Assembly (NCBI RefSeq): GCF_000421185.1
Contig: NZ_ATWJ01000009.1
Coordinates: 188,868 to 252,867, forward strand
DNA from: Ornithinimicrobium pekingense DSM 21552
GTDB taxonomy: Bacteria; Actinomycetota; Actinomycetes; Actinomycetales; Dermatophilaceae
Direction: 5' to 3'
Length of the DNA stretch: 64,000 bases
The translations under genes were made by a program, and so were the position numbers. Below, one piece after another: positions 1 through 12,282 of the stretch (its first letter is position 1; every line of letters starts with the position of its first letter). The notes beneath the pieces are model-generated. The model was not told where the DNA came from. It saw only the letters and a list, made by a program, of their open reading frames with translations, and did no database searches.

Positions 1-2
1 CC

Positions 3-122
3 GACGACCTGCTCGCCGAGCCGCTGCAGATCCGCGACGGACGCCTCCTGGCCCCCACCTCTCCCGGGACGGGCGTGGTCCTCGACGAGGAGCGGCTGAC
101 CCGTTACCGCCAGGACCGCTGA
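3..122 (+). CDS. catB: Muconate cycloisomerase, C-terminal fragment
   Basis: Only the last 39 codons and the TGA stop lie in the window; the rest is upstream. The tail has the PTSPGTGVVLDEERL pattern that closes the C-terminal barrel of the mandelate racemase/muconate lactonizing enzyme family (enolase superfamily). The next two genes are catechol 1,2-dioxygenase and muconolactone isomerase, so the inferred reaction is conversion of cis,cis-muconate to muconolactone in the ortho (beta-ketoadipate) pathway. The gap to catA is 71 bp, consistent with one operon in the order catB-catA-catC. The assignment rests mostly on context, because no catalytic residues are visible in this fragment. Confidence 0.72.
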   Translation, partial: DDLLAEPLQIRDGRLLAPTSPGTGVVLDEERLTRYRQDR

Positions 123-193
123 GCCGGCGAGCACCCCATACCCCCGCAGCACGACGCACGCACGACACGACCCTCACGAGAAGGAGCAGGCAG

Positions 194-1072
194 ATGAGCC
201 AGACCCGCACCGAGTTCGAGGCGAAGGCCGCCGAGTCCGGCGCCGGCGCCACGGAGGCGTTCCGCAGGAAGCAGAGGTCCGGCGGCGCCGCCGTGCCTGC
301 CGAGCGCGTCAGCGCCATGGCGCGCGACGCCCTGGAGGCGATCCACGACGTCATCCGCAAGCACGAGATGACCTACGAGGAGTACGACGCCCTGAAGGCG
401 TGGCTCATCCAGGTCGGCGAGGACGGCGAGTGGCCGCTCTTCCTCGACGTCTGGGTCGAGCACGTCGTCGAGGACGTCAACACCTCGCACCGGTCCGGCT
501 CCAAGGGCTCCATCGAGGGCCCCTACTACGTCCCGGACGCCCCGGCGCTGCCGCACGACGGCACCATCCCGATGCGCGAGGACGAGCCCGGCACCCCCCT
601 GACGTGGAACGGCCAGGTGACCTCCACCGACGGGTCCGCCCTGGGCGGCGCGACGGTCGAGCTGTGGCACGCAGACAGCAACGGCTTCTACAGCCAGTAC
701 GCCCCCGGTCTGCCCGAGTGGAACCTGCGCGGGACGTTCGTCACCGACGAGCAGGGCCGGTTCGCGATCCGCACCGTCCAGCCCGCCCCCTACCAGATCC
801 CCACCGACGGGGCCTGCGGCACGCTCATCGCCGCCGCCGACTGGCACGCCTGGCGGCCCGCGCACCTGCACGTGAAGGTGTCGGCACCGGGGCACGAGCT
901 GCTGACCGCCCAGCTGTACTTTCCGGGCGACCCGCACAACGAGGACGACATCGCCTCGGCGGTCAAGCCCGAGCTGGTCCTGGACCCCCAGGACGCCGGC
1001 GACGGCTCCGTCACCGTGGACTACGGCTTCGTCCTCGACCCGGTCTCGGCCGACGCGCCGAGCACGCGCTGA
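194..1072 (+). CDS. catA: Catechol 1,2-dioxygenase
   Basis: Intradiol ring-cleavage dioxygenase (292 aa, usual family length) converting catechol and O2 to cis,cis-muconate in the cytoplasm. The helical N-terminal dimerisation part covers about residues 30-105, followed by the beta-sandwich catalytic domain. The four Fe(III) ligands can be placed by family spacing: Tyr166 (NGFYSQY), Tyr200 (PAPYQIP), and His224 and His226 (RPAHLHV). The ATG at 194 is preceded by GAAGGAG-type bases at about 180-187. It lies between catB and catC, only 10 bp upstream of catC, which supports co-transcription. Substrate preference (catechol, chlorocatechol or hydroxyquinol) cannot be fixed by eye, but the catC neighbour favours catechol. 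Confidence 0.95.
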   Translation: MSQTRTEFEAKAAESGAGATEAFRRKQRSGGAAVPAERVSAMARDALEAIHDVIRKHEMTYEEYDALKAWLIQVGEDGEWPLFLDVWVEHVVEDVNTSHRSGSKGSIEGPYYVPDAPALPHDGTIPMREDEPGTPLTWNGQVTSTDGSALGGATVELWHADSNGFYSQYAPGLPEWNLRGTFVTDEQGRFAIRTVQPAPYQIPTDGACGTLIAAADWHAWRPAHLHVKVSAPGHELLTAQLYFPGDPHNEDDIASAVKPELVLDPQDAGDGSVTVDYGFVLDPVSADAPSTR

Positions 1073-1082
1073 CGGGAACCGG

Positions 1083-1361
1083 ATGCAGTACATGGTCCGG
1101 ATGACGGTCACCCTGCCCCCGGACCTCGACCCCGAGGTCCGGGAGCAGCTGGTCGCCGCCGAGAAGGCCTACTCGCAGCGGCTGCAGCAGGAGGGTCGCA
1201 TCGCCGCCATCTGGCGGGTGGCCGGGCAGTTCGCCAACTACTGCCTCTTCGACGTGGCCAGCCACGACGAGCTGCACGAGCTCGTGTCGGGCCTGCCCAT
1301 GTTCGGCTACATTCAGGCTGAGGTCGAGGCGCTGGCCACGCATCCCAACTCGATCCGATAA
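1083..1361 (+). CDS. catC: Muconolactone Delta-isomerase
   Basis: Small (92 aa) ferredoxin-like-fold enzyme that isomerises muconolactone to 3-oxoadipate enol-lactone, the third step of the catechol branch. The length and the N-terminal pattern MQYMVRMTVTLP match the CatC family, as does the C-terminal stretch ending ALATHPNSI. The ATG at 1083 follows catA by 10 bp; the ribosome binding site is weak (GGGAACC), so translational coupling is likely. A second ATG at 1092 would drop the first beta strand and is less likely. No regulator gene (catR or IclR type) is visible downstream, so one may lie upstream of the window. Confidence 0.92.
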   Translation: MQYMVRMTVTLPPDLDPEVREQLVAAEKAYSQRLQQEGRIAAIWRVAGQFANYCLFDVASHDELHELVSGLPMFGYIQAEVEALATHPNSIR

Positions 1362-1393
1362 CCGCATACCGCACACTCACGAGGAGGCTCGTC

Positions 1394-2950
1394 GTGGCAG
1401 AGACATCACCTGGCCGCGTCGCTCCCGAGCAGCGCGAGACGTGGACCCACAACACCGGGTTCATCCTCGCCGCGATCGGGTCGGCGGTCGGACTCGGCAA
1501 CATCTGGCGGTTCCCCGGCGTCGCCTACGAGAGCGGGGGCGGGGCCTTCCTCATCCCCTACCTCGTCGCCCTCCTGACGGCCGGCATCCCGATCCTGTTC
1601 CTCGACTACGCCATCGGTCACCGCTACCGGGGCGCGGCCCCGCTGGCCTACCGCCGCATGCGCAAGGGTATGGAGCCCCTCGGCTGGTTCCAGATCATGC
1701 TCTCCTTCGTCATCTCGGTCTACTACGCCGCGGTGATCGCGTGGTCGCTGAGCTACTTCGTCTTCGCCTTCGACCTGCGCTGGGGTGAGGACACCGCCGG
1801 GTTCTTCGTCGGCGAGTACCTGCAGGTGGGTGACCCGGAGGTCTCGACCACGATCGTCTCCGCGGTGGCGATCCCCCTGGTCCTCGTCTGGCTGGCCGTG
1901 CTCGTCATCCTGGCGCTGGGCGTGGCCAACGGCGTGCAGAAGGTCAACATGGTCTTCATCCCGCTGCTGGCCGTCGCCTTCGCGGGCCTGGTGGTGCGCG
2001 CGCTCACCCTGGACGGGGCGATGGACGGGCTCGACGCCTTCTTCACCCCCGACTGGGGCGCGCTGACCGACCTGAGCGTGTGGATCGCGGCCTACAGCCA
2101 GATCTTCTTCTCGCTGTCGATCGCCTTCGGCATCATGGTGACCTACGCCTCCTACCAGCGGCGCAAGGCCAACATGACGAGCTCGGGACTGGTGGTGGCC
2201 TTCGCCAACTCCTCCTTCGAGCTGCTCGCCGGGATCGGCGTCTTCGCCACGCTGGGCTTCCTGGCCTTCCAGCAGAACGTGGCGATCGACGAGCTGGAGG
2301 GGCTGACCGGCCCGATCCTGTCCTTCGTCACCTTCCCCGCGGTGATCTCCCAGATGCCCGGCGGCAACATCTTCGGGATCGTCTTCTTCGCCTCCCTGGT
2401 GATGGCCGGCTTCACCTCGCTCATCTCGATCCTGCTCGGCGTCGCGGCGACGGTGCAGGAGAAGTTCGGGCTGTCGCGCCGGGCGGCGGCGATCTCGGTG
2501 TCGGCGGTCTGCGCGGTCATCTCCATCGGCCTGTTCTCCACCACCTCCGGCCTGCTGGCCCTGGACACCGTCGACCAGTTCGCCAACAACGTGGGCATCG
2601 TGCTCTCGGCGATCCTCATGACGGTGCTCGTCGTCTGGGTGGTGCGCAAGGGCGAGCTGCTGCGCAGCCACCTCAACGCCGTGTCGACCTTCCCGCTCGG
2701 CCGCTGGTGGCTGGCCCTGCTCGGCATCGTCTCGCCCGTCTTCCTGCTGGTGATGCTCGGCCAGAAGCTGGTCTCGCTCATCCAGGACGGCTACGAGGGC
2801 CTGCCCGCGTGGTACATCGGCGTGTTCGGCTGGGGCACGATCGCCTTCGTCAGCGTCATGGCCGTGGTGCTGGCTGCCCTACCCTGGAAGGGCCGGGACG
2901 AACCTGACTTCCGGCCGTGGCCCGCCCTCGAGGAGGAGCACCGCTCATGA
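1394..2950 (+). CDS. Sodium-dependent NSS-family transporter (MetP-like)
   Basis: A 518-aa member of the neurotransmitter:sodium symporter family with about 11-12 membrane segments. The N-terminal signature TGFILAAIGSAVGLGNIWRF holds the unwound TM1 that binds Na+ and substrate. The GTG at 1394 is preceded by GAGGAGG at 1381-1387. Its stop overlaps the ATG of a one-helix protein (ATGA), the arrangement of MetP-MetS, the methionine/alanine uptake system of Corynebacterium. The likely role is Na+-coupled import of a neutral amino acid; substrate is inferred from that pairing only. It starts 32 bp after catC, so read-through from the cat operon is possible, although no functional link between the two is obvious. 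Confidence 0.88.
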   Translation: MAETSPGRVAPEQRETWTHNTGFILAAIGSAVGLGNIWRFPGVAYESGGGAFLIPYLVALLTAGIPILFLDYAIGHRYRGAAPLAYRRMRKGMEPLGWFQIMLSFVISVYYAAVIAWSLSYFVFAFDLRWGEDTAGFFVGEYLQVGDPEVSTTIVSAVAIPLVLVWLAVLVILALGVANGVQKVNMVFIPLLAVAFAGLVVRALTLDGAMDGLDAFFTPDWGALTDLSVWIAAYSQIFFSLSIAFGIMVTYASYQRRKANMTSSGLVVAFANSSFELLAGIGVFATLGFLAFQQNVAIDELEGLTGPILSFVTFPAVISQMPGGNIFGIVFFASLVMAGFTSLISILLGVAATVQEKFGLSRRAAAISVSAVCAVISIGLFSTTSGLLALDTVDQFANNVGIVLSAILMTVLVVWVVRKGELLRSHLNAVSTFPLGRWWLALLGIVSPVFLLVMLGQKLVSLIQDGYEGLPAWYIGVFGWGTIAFVSVMAVVLAALPWKGRDEPDFRPWPALEEEHRS

Positions 2951-3129
2951 GCACCACGTCAGTCGTCATGATGATCGTCGCCATGGTCGTCGTCTGGGGC
3001 GGCCTGGTCGCCGCGATCCTCTACCTGCGCAGCCGGCCCGAGGTCGTGGGCGGCCCGCACGAGGACCCCGACCTGGTCCGCGACGACGAGGAGCGGTTCC
3101 AGCAGCCGCACCCCTACCGCGACACCTGA
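2947..3129 (+). CDS. metS: MetS-like small subunit of NSS transporter
   Basis: A 60-aa protein with one membrane helix (about residues 5-27, VVMMIVAMVVVWGGLVAAILYL is its core region) and an acidic, Pro-containing cytoplasmic tail ending in HPYRDT. Its ATG overlaps the stop of the symporter gene by 4 bp (ATGA), so translation is coupled. In Corynebacterium the equivalent MetS protein is needed for activity of the MetP symporter. The name is given from architecture and position; no catalytic residues exist to check. The gene is followed by a strong hairpin terminator. Confidence 0.82.
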   Translation: MSTTSVVMMIVAMVVVWGGLVAAILYLRSRPEVVGGPHEDPDLVRDDEERFQQPHPYRDT

Positions 3130-3148
3130 CCGGTCGCCGGCCGGCCCC

Positions 3149-3181
3149 GAGGGGGCGCTCCCGCGCAGGGAGCGCCCCCTC
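3149..3181. terminator. Bidirectional hairpin terminator
   Basis: A perfect 14-bp inverted repeat (arms 3149-3162 and 3168-3181, GC-rich, 5-nt loop GCGCA) lies between the stop of metS (+) and the stop of the FAD oxidoreductase (-). It can serve both strands. No long T run follows, as is usual in high-GC actinobacteria. Confidence 0.8.
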
Positions 3182-3187
3182 GTCGCG

Positions 3188-4738
3188 TCAGGACTCGAGC
3201 ACCGCGCGGGCGGCGTGGTAGCCGCCCAGCGCGCTCACGCCGCCGCCGCGCCGCGAGCCGGCCCCCGCCAGGAGCACCCCCGGGTATGCGGTGTCCACGC
3301 CCCACCGGCGCGCGGGCGTGTCGAGCGGGGCGTCGTCGTCGGCCCAGGGCCAGGTCAGCGGGGCGTGGAAGATGTTGCCGCCCGGCATCGCGAGCGTCGC
3401 CTCGAGGTCTCGCGTGGTCTTCGTCTCCACGCAGGGACCGCCGTCGGGGTCGCGCAGCAGGACGTCCTCGACCGGCTCGGCGAGCACCGAGCTGAGCGAG
3501 TCGAGCACCGCACGCTCCAGGCGGTCGCGCATCGTCGGGTCGGCCCCGTCCAGCAGCCGGTCGGGCGTCTGCAGGGTGAAGACCGTCAGCGTGTGCGCCC
3601 CCGCCGCACGCAGCTGCGGCGAGAGGATCGAGGGGTCGGACAGGGAGTGGCAGTAGATCTCGGCCGGCATCGGCTCCGGCACCCGGCCGGACACGGCGGC
3701 CTCGTGCGCCGTCGCCAGCTGGGAGTAGGTCTCGTTGATGTGAAAGGTCCCGCCGAAGGCCGCGGCCGGGTCGACCGTGGTGTCCCGTAGACGCGGCAGG
3801 CGGGACAGGAGCAGGTTGACCTTCACCTGCGCGCCCTCGACGCGCTCGTGCTCCCGGCCCGCGAGGTCGTCGAGCACCGTGGGAGCGGCCGCCCACAGGA
3901 CGTGGCCCGCCGTGGCGCGGTGGACAGCGCCCTCGGCGTCCTCCCAGGTGACGGCCCCGTCCTCGACGCCGGTGACCGCCGCGCGCGTGCGCAGGTCCAC
4001 CCCGGCCCCGCGGGCGGCCTCGGCGAGCTGGCCGGACACCTGCCCCATACCCCCGATCGGGACGTCCCAGTCCCCCGTGCCGCCGCCCATGACGTGGTAG
4101 AGGAAGCAGACGTTGTGCCGCAGGTCGGCCTCGTGCGGGGAGGCGAAGGTCGAGATCAGCCCATCGGTGAGGACGACCCCGCGGACCAGGTCGTCGGTGA
4201 ACGTCGCCTCGACCACCTCGCCCAGCGGCCGGTCGAGGAAGTCGCGGACCAGCGCAGGGTCACCGACCCGCTCCAGGACCTCCGAGCGCCGCAGCAGCGG
4301 GTCGGTCACCGTGGGCCAGATCGCCCGCGCCAGCTCACCGGTCCGCGCGTAGAACTCCGTCCAGCGCGGGGCGTCGGCGGCGGCACCCACGGCGGCGAAG
4401 GACCGCGCGGTCGCCTCGGCGTCCTCGTTGTCCACGAGCAGCCCGACCCCGGTGTCACCCGGCACCGGGGTGTAGGAGGAGTACCGGCGCCGCGCCAGGC
4501 GCAGCGACAGGCCGAGGTCCTCGACCACCCGCGAGGGCAGCAGGCTGACCAGGTAGCTGTAGCGCGACAGCCGCGCGCCCATCCCGGGGAACGCCTCTGC
4601 CGAGACGGTCGCGCCGCCGAGCGCGTCCTGGCGCTCCAGCAGCAGCACCGAGCGCCCGGCGCGGGCCAGGTAGGCGGCTGCGGTGAGGCCGTTGTGGCCG
4701 CCACCGACCACCACCACGTCGTGGGAGGTCGTCGTCAT
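3188..4738 (-). CDS. FAD-dependent oxidoreductase, phytoene-desaturase-like
   Basis: A 516-aa NAD(P)/FAD-dependent oxidoreductase. An N-terminal dinucleotide-binding fold is clear: VVVVGGGHNGLTAAAYLARAG at about residues 8-28, followed by an acidic strand end (LLLERQDALGG). The C-terminal FAD signature is also present (YPGVLLAGAGSRRGGGVSALGGYHAA). The family includes carotenoid desaturases/isomerases and pyridine nucleotide-disulfide-like oxidases. No crtB or crtE partner is adjacent, so a carotenoid substrate is not supported and the substrate is unknown. The ATG at 4738 directly precedes the FAD motif. The gene is 23 bp downstream of gdhA on the same strand and may be its distal operon partner. 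Confidence 0.82.
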   Translation of the reverse strand: MTTTSHDVVVVGGGHNGLTAAAYLARAGRSVLLLERQDALGGATVSAEAFPGMGARLSRYSYLVSLLPSRVVEDLGLSLRLARRRYSSYTPVPGDTGVGLLVDNEDAEATARSFAAVGAAADAPRWTEFYARTGELARAIWPTVTDPLLRRSEVLERVGDPALVRDFLDRPLGEVVEATFTDDLVRGVVLTDGLISTFASPHEADLRHNVCFLYHVMGGGTGDWDVPIGGMGQVSGQLAEAARGAGVDLRTRAAVTGVEDGAVTWEDAEGAVHRATAGHVLWAAAPTVLDDLAGREHERVEGAQVKVNLLLSRLPRLRDTTVDPAAAFGGTFHINETYSQLATAHEAAVSGRVPEPMPAEIYCHSLSDPSILSPQLRAAGAHTLTVFTLQTPDRLLDGADPTMRDRLERAVLDSLSSVLAEPVEDVLLRDPDGGPCVETKTTRDLEATLAMPGGNIFHAPLTWPWADDDAPLDTPARRWGVDTAYPGVLLAGAGSRRGGGVSALGGYHAARAVLES

Positions 4739-4761
4739 GGACGACGATCCTAGGCGACCGC

Positions 4762-8681
<3,920 letters not shown>

Positions 8682-8975
8682 GACGGCTCAGCTCACTCTT
8701 CGGGTTGATCGAGGTCGGTTCTCGCCTCGACGCCCTCTGGCGTGATCGGACCTACCTCCAGGCGCGCATAGACAGGCGCCCGCGGACCCCAGGATCGGAT
8801 CGTCCTGAGATGTGAACACCCGGCCGGGGCGGCGCAGGTGTCTCTCAAGGCTACAGCATCTGGGCAGGTGCACCCAAAAGGGCGAAGCGGCTCTTGGGGT
8901 TGCGGTTCCCCGGGAGCGGTGGTGTCCTCCGAGAAGGTGGCCGGAGCGACCGGTGCCGGAGAGGAGCTGGGTGCG
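8682..8975. other. Divergent intergenic region, 294 bp
   Basis: The stretch lies between the helicase (-) and the ABC binding protein (+), so it must carry both promoters. I see a GGAG-type ribosome binding site at about 8960-8966 for the binding-protein gene. I see no convincing -35/-10 pair, no riboswitch and no clear operator palindrome. The plus-strand open frame before 8976 has no coding character, and the lipoprotein signal starts only at 8976. Confidence 0.5.
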
Positions 8976-10367
8976 ATGCGCAGGACGGCGATGCTGGTGG
9001 CGGCGGGGGCACTGACGGTGAGCGGATGCGCGCAGGGCTCGGGCGGCGGCACCGCCGAGCCGTTGTCCTCGGACGACTTCGCCGAGACGGCCACCGCCGA
9101 GGGGCCGCTGACCGTGATGGGCTTCGGCACCGCCGACGACGAGATCGCCCAGCAGCGGCTCCAGCGCGCCGAGGAGGCGCTGGGCGACACCGAGGTGCAG
9201 CTCATCGAGGGTGAGCTCGACATGCAGCAGTTCCTCTCCTCCGTGGCCTCCGGCGACGTGCCGGGCATCATCAACGCCGACCGCGCCCAGATCGGCACCC
9301 TGGCCTCCCGGGGGGCGGTCATGCCGCTGACCGAGTGCCTGTCCCAGCGCGGCGTCGACACGTCGGTCTTCGTCGAGTCCGCCCTCGCGCAGGTGACCTT
9401 CGACGGCCAGGTGTACGGCATACCGGAGTTCAACACCGTGCAGCTGACGATGGCCAACCAGGAGCTCCTGGACGAGGCGGGCCTGACGGTCGAGGACGTC
9501 AACGGGTCCAGCTGGGAGGACGTGACCGCCGCGACCGAGCAGCTCTTCGTCGAGGAGGGGGGGCGGATCGAGGTCATCGGCTACGACAGCAAGCTGCCCG
9601 AGTTCCTCCCGCTGTGGGTGCACGCCAACGGTGGCTCGATGATCTCCGACGACGGCCGCACCGCGACGCTGGACAGCCCCGAGGTGGTCGAGGCGCTGGA
9701 GTGGGCCGTGTCGATCTACGACCTGCAGGGGGGCTTCGGCGACGTCAAGGCGGCGCGGGAGATCCCCGACTTCTTCGGTGACACCAACCAGTTCGCCACC
9801 GGCGTGCTGGGGGCCATGCCGATGGAGCAGTGGTACGTCAACGTCCTCAACGAGGTCTCCGCCGACGCACCGATGGCCTTCGACACCGTCTACAGCCGGC
9901 AGGGCGAGCCGATCGCCTTCGCCAACGGGGCTGCCTGGGCCATCCCGGTCGGCAGCGCCAACCCGGCGGCGGCGTGCACCTTCGCCACGACCATGGTGGA
10001 GACGGAGAGCTGGATGGCCGCGGCCGAGGCGCGCGCGACGGCGCGCGAGGAGGCCGGGCTGCAGTTCACCGGCCTGCTGACCGGCAACCAGGAAGCCGAC
10101 CGGCAGATCCAGGACGAGCTCGTGCAGCCCAGCGGCGAGGAGAACTGGGACCACGCGGTCGAGGTCCTCTACGCGGCCAACGACAACACGGTGGCCTTCC
10201 CGGCCAACCCGGCCGACGCGGAGTTCAAGCAGGCGTGGCAGGACGCCGTCAACCGCGTCCTCAACGGTCAGCAGGAGCCCCAGGAGGCGATGTCGCAGGC
10301 CCAGGAGGAGGCCCAGGAGGCGCTCGACGAGCGCTGGGCCGCCTGGGACGAGGAGCAGGACGGCTGA
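8976..10367 (+). CDS. ABC transporter solute-binding lipoprotein
   Basis: A 463-aa extracellular solute-binding protein (family 1 type, carbohydrate class). The N-terminus has a lipoprotein signal, MRRTAMLVAAGALTVSGC, with lipobox VSGC and the modified Cys18, followed by a Gly/Ser linker. This fixes the start at ATG 8976, with GAGGAG upstream. It captures the substrate outside the membrane and delivers it to the two permeases that follow. The stop overlaps the next start (TGATG). The C-terminal 35 residues are a Gln/Glu-rich helix (QEAMSQAQEEAQEAL). The substrate is not recognisable; an oligosaccharide or sugar is likely from the family. Confidence 0.9.
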   Translation: MRRTAMLVAAGALTVSGCAQGSGGGTAEPLSSDDFAETATAEGPLTVMGFGTADDEIAQQRLQRAEEALGDTEVQLIEGELDMQQFLSSVASGDVPGIINADRAQIGTLASRGAVMPLTECLSQRGVDTSVFVESALAQVTFDGQVYGIPEFNTVQLTMANQELLDEAGLTVEDVNGSSWEDVTAATEQLFVEEGGRIEVIGYDSKLPEFLPLWVHANGGSMISDDGRTATLDSPEVVEALEWAVSIYDLQGGFGDVKAAREIPDFFGDTNQFATGVLGAMPMEQWYVNVLNEVSADAPMAFDTVYSRQGEPIAFANGAAWAIPVGSANPAAACTFATTMVETESWMAAAEARATAREEAGLQFTGLLTGNQEADRQIQDELVQPSGEENWDHAVEVLYAANDNTVAFPANPADAEFKQAWQDAVNRVLNGQQEPQEAMSQAQEEAQEALDERWAAWDEEQDG

Positions 10368-11359
10368 TGGCCGTCGGGACCGGGCGGGCGGTGCCACCCT
10401 CCGCGGCGGAAGAGGACCCGGTCGCGCCACCCGGGCGCGCCCGCCGGCGGCGCTCCCGCCCGGAGTCGGTGCGGCGCGGGGACCTGCGTCCGGCGCTGCT
10501 CTTCCTGTCGCCGTGGATCGTCGGCTTCCTCGTCTTCACCGCCTGGCCCGTGGGCTACACCTTCTACCTGTCGCTGACCGACTACGACGTCATCAACGAC
10601 CCGTCGTTCGTCGGTCTGGACAACTACCGGGCCGTCGCGCAGGACGACGACGCACGCCGGGCGATGGCCAACACGATCTTCTACACCGCCTTCCAGGTAC
10701 CGCTCTACGTCGTGGTCTCCCTCGGGCTGGCGATGCTGCTCAACCAGGCCGGGCGGGCGTCCGGCTTCTTCCGGACGGTGTTCTTCCTGCCCAACATGAC
10801 CCCGCCGGTGGCCACCGGGGTGCTGCTCCTGTTCCTGTTCAACGGGCAGAACGGTCTGGTCAACGACGTCCTCGGGTGGGTGGGGATCGACGGGCCCAAC
10901 TGGACCAGCGACCCGACCTGGGTCAAGCCGGGCCTGATCCTCATGAGCCTGCTCAGCGTCGGCGGCTCGGTCATCATCCTGCTGGCGGCGCTGCGCAACG
11001 TCCCCGAGGAGCTCTACGACGCGGCCCGGGTGGACGGCGCCGGGTTCCTGCGCCGCACGTGGAGCGTCACCGTGCCGATGATCTCCGGATCCCTGCTGTT
11101 CGTCTTCATCGTCAACACGATCGCCGCCCTGCAGTCCTTCACGGAGGCGTACACGGCCTTCTTCGGCGTCGGCAACACGACCTACAGCAACGAGGCCGCG
11201 GAGTTCTACGTCATCCACGTCTTCCGCCAGGCCTTCGAGTTCCTGCAGATGGGCTACGCCTCGGCCCTGGCGTGGGTGCTCTTCGTGGTCATCATGGGGA
11301 TCACGGCGGTCCAGCTCTACGTCTCCAAGCGGCTCGTGTTCTACCAGGGGGACCAGTGA
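10367..11359 (+). CDS. Sugar ABC transporter permease (MalF-like)
   Basis: A 330-aa inner-membrane permease of the MalF/UgpA type. An Arg-rich cytoplasmic N-terminus of about 40 residues precedes TM1 (LLFLSPWIVGFLVFTAW). The EAA loop that contacts the ATPase is visible in the C-terminal half (ELYDAARVDGAGFLRRTW). The ATG at 10367 overlaps the binding-protein stop (TGATG) and the gene ends in another TGATG overlap with the second permease, so the three genes are translated as one unit. Confidence 0.92.
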   Translation: MAVGTGRAVPPSAAEEDPVAPPGRARRRRSRPESVRRGDLRPALLFLSPWIVGFLVFTAWPVGYTFYLSLTDYDVINDPSFVGLDNYRAVAQDDDARRAMANTIFYTAFQVPLYVVVSLGLAMLLNQAGRASGFFRTVFFLPNMTPPVATGVLLLFLFNGQNGLVNDVLGWVGIDGPNWTSDPTWVKPGLILMSLLSVGGSVIILLAALRNVPEELYDAARVDGAGFLRRTWSVTVPMISGSLLFVFIVNTIAALQSFTEAYTAFFGVGNTTYSNEAAEFYVIHVFRQAFEFLQMGYASALAWVLFVVIMGITAVQLYVSKRLVFYQGDQ

Positions 11360-12267
11360 TGGGGTCGCAGCCAGCCGCCCCGACCCTGCCCGGCACCCTG
11401 GCCGCGGAGGCGCGCGAGCCCAGCCCGGGCAGACCTCTGCGCAGCCGCGTGGGCCGCGCGGTCGTGGTCGCCCTGCTCGTGGGCTTCAGCATCGTCTTCC
11501 TCTACCCCTTCGTCTGGCTCGTCAGCGCCTCGCTCAAGCCGCGCTCGGACGTCTTCGACAACCGGCTGATCCCCGAGACCGTCACCTTCAGCAACTACGT
11601 GGCGGTCTGGCAGGAGGCCCCCATGCTGCTGTGGCTGGGCAACACCCTGCTGGTGACGGTGCTCGCCGCCCTCGCCGTCACGCTGTCCAGCGCGATGGTG
11701 GCCTGGGGCTTCGCCTACTACCGCTTCCGCGGGCGCAACCTGCTGTTCGCCCTGGTCCTGGGCTCGATGATGCTGCCCGGCGCCGTCACGATGATCCCGG
11801 TCTTCCTCATCTGGAACTCCCTGGGCCAGGTGGACACCCTGACGCCGCTGTGGGCGGCCAACCTCTTCGGCAGCGCCTTCTACATCTTCCTGCTGCGCCA
11901 GTTCTTCCTCGGCCTGCCCCGTGAGCTCTTCGAGGCGGCCAGGATCGACGGCGCCGGGCACTGGGCCATGTTCTGGAGGATCGCCCTGCCGCTGTGCCGC
12001 CCGGCGCTGGTGGTCACCCTGCTCTTCGAGTTCCAGGCCGCCTGGACCGACCTGATGCGTCCGCTGATCTACCTGCGCAGCTCGGAGAACTTCACCATCC
12101 CCCGCGGCCTGAAGGCCCTGGTCGACCAGTTCGGCACCGGCGGCGAGTTCCGCTGGGAGATCATCGTGACGGCCAGCGTCATCACCACCGTGCCGATGAT
12201 CATCCTGTTCTTCATCGGCCAGCGGCACTTCGTGGCGGGCATCGCCACCGGCGGCACCAAGGGCTGA
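11359..12267 (+). CDS. Sugar ABC transporter permease (MalG-like)
   Basis: A 302-aa permease of the MalG/UgpE type with about six membrane helices. The first is near residues 33-55 (VVVALLVGFSIVFLYPFVWL), and the EAA loop ELFEAARIDGAGHWAMFW is in the expected position. It forms the heterodimeric channel with the preceding permease. No ATP-binding subunit follows: the next gene is a convergent topoisomerase. The importer probably uses a shared MsiK-type ATPase encoded elsewhere, as known for several actinobacterial sugar transporters. Confidence 0.92.
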   Translation: MGSQPAAPTLPGTLAAEAREPSPGRPLRSRVGRAVVVALLVGFSIVFLYPFVWLVSASLKPRSDVFDNRLIPETVTFSNYVAVWQEAPMLLWLGNTLLVTVLAALAVTLSSAMVAWGFAYYRFRGRNLLFALVLGSMMLPGAVTMIPVFLIWNSLGQVDTLTPLWAANLFGSAFYIFLLRQFFLGLPRELFEAARIDGAGHWAMFWRIALPLCRPALVVTLLFEFQAAWTDLMRPLIYLRSSENFTIPRGLKALVDQFGTGGEFRWEIIVTASVITTVPMIILFFIGQRHFVAGIATGGTKG

Positions 12268-12282
12268 CCCGTCGAAGGGCTC

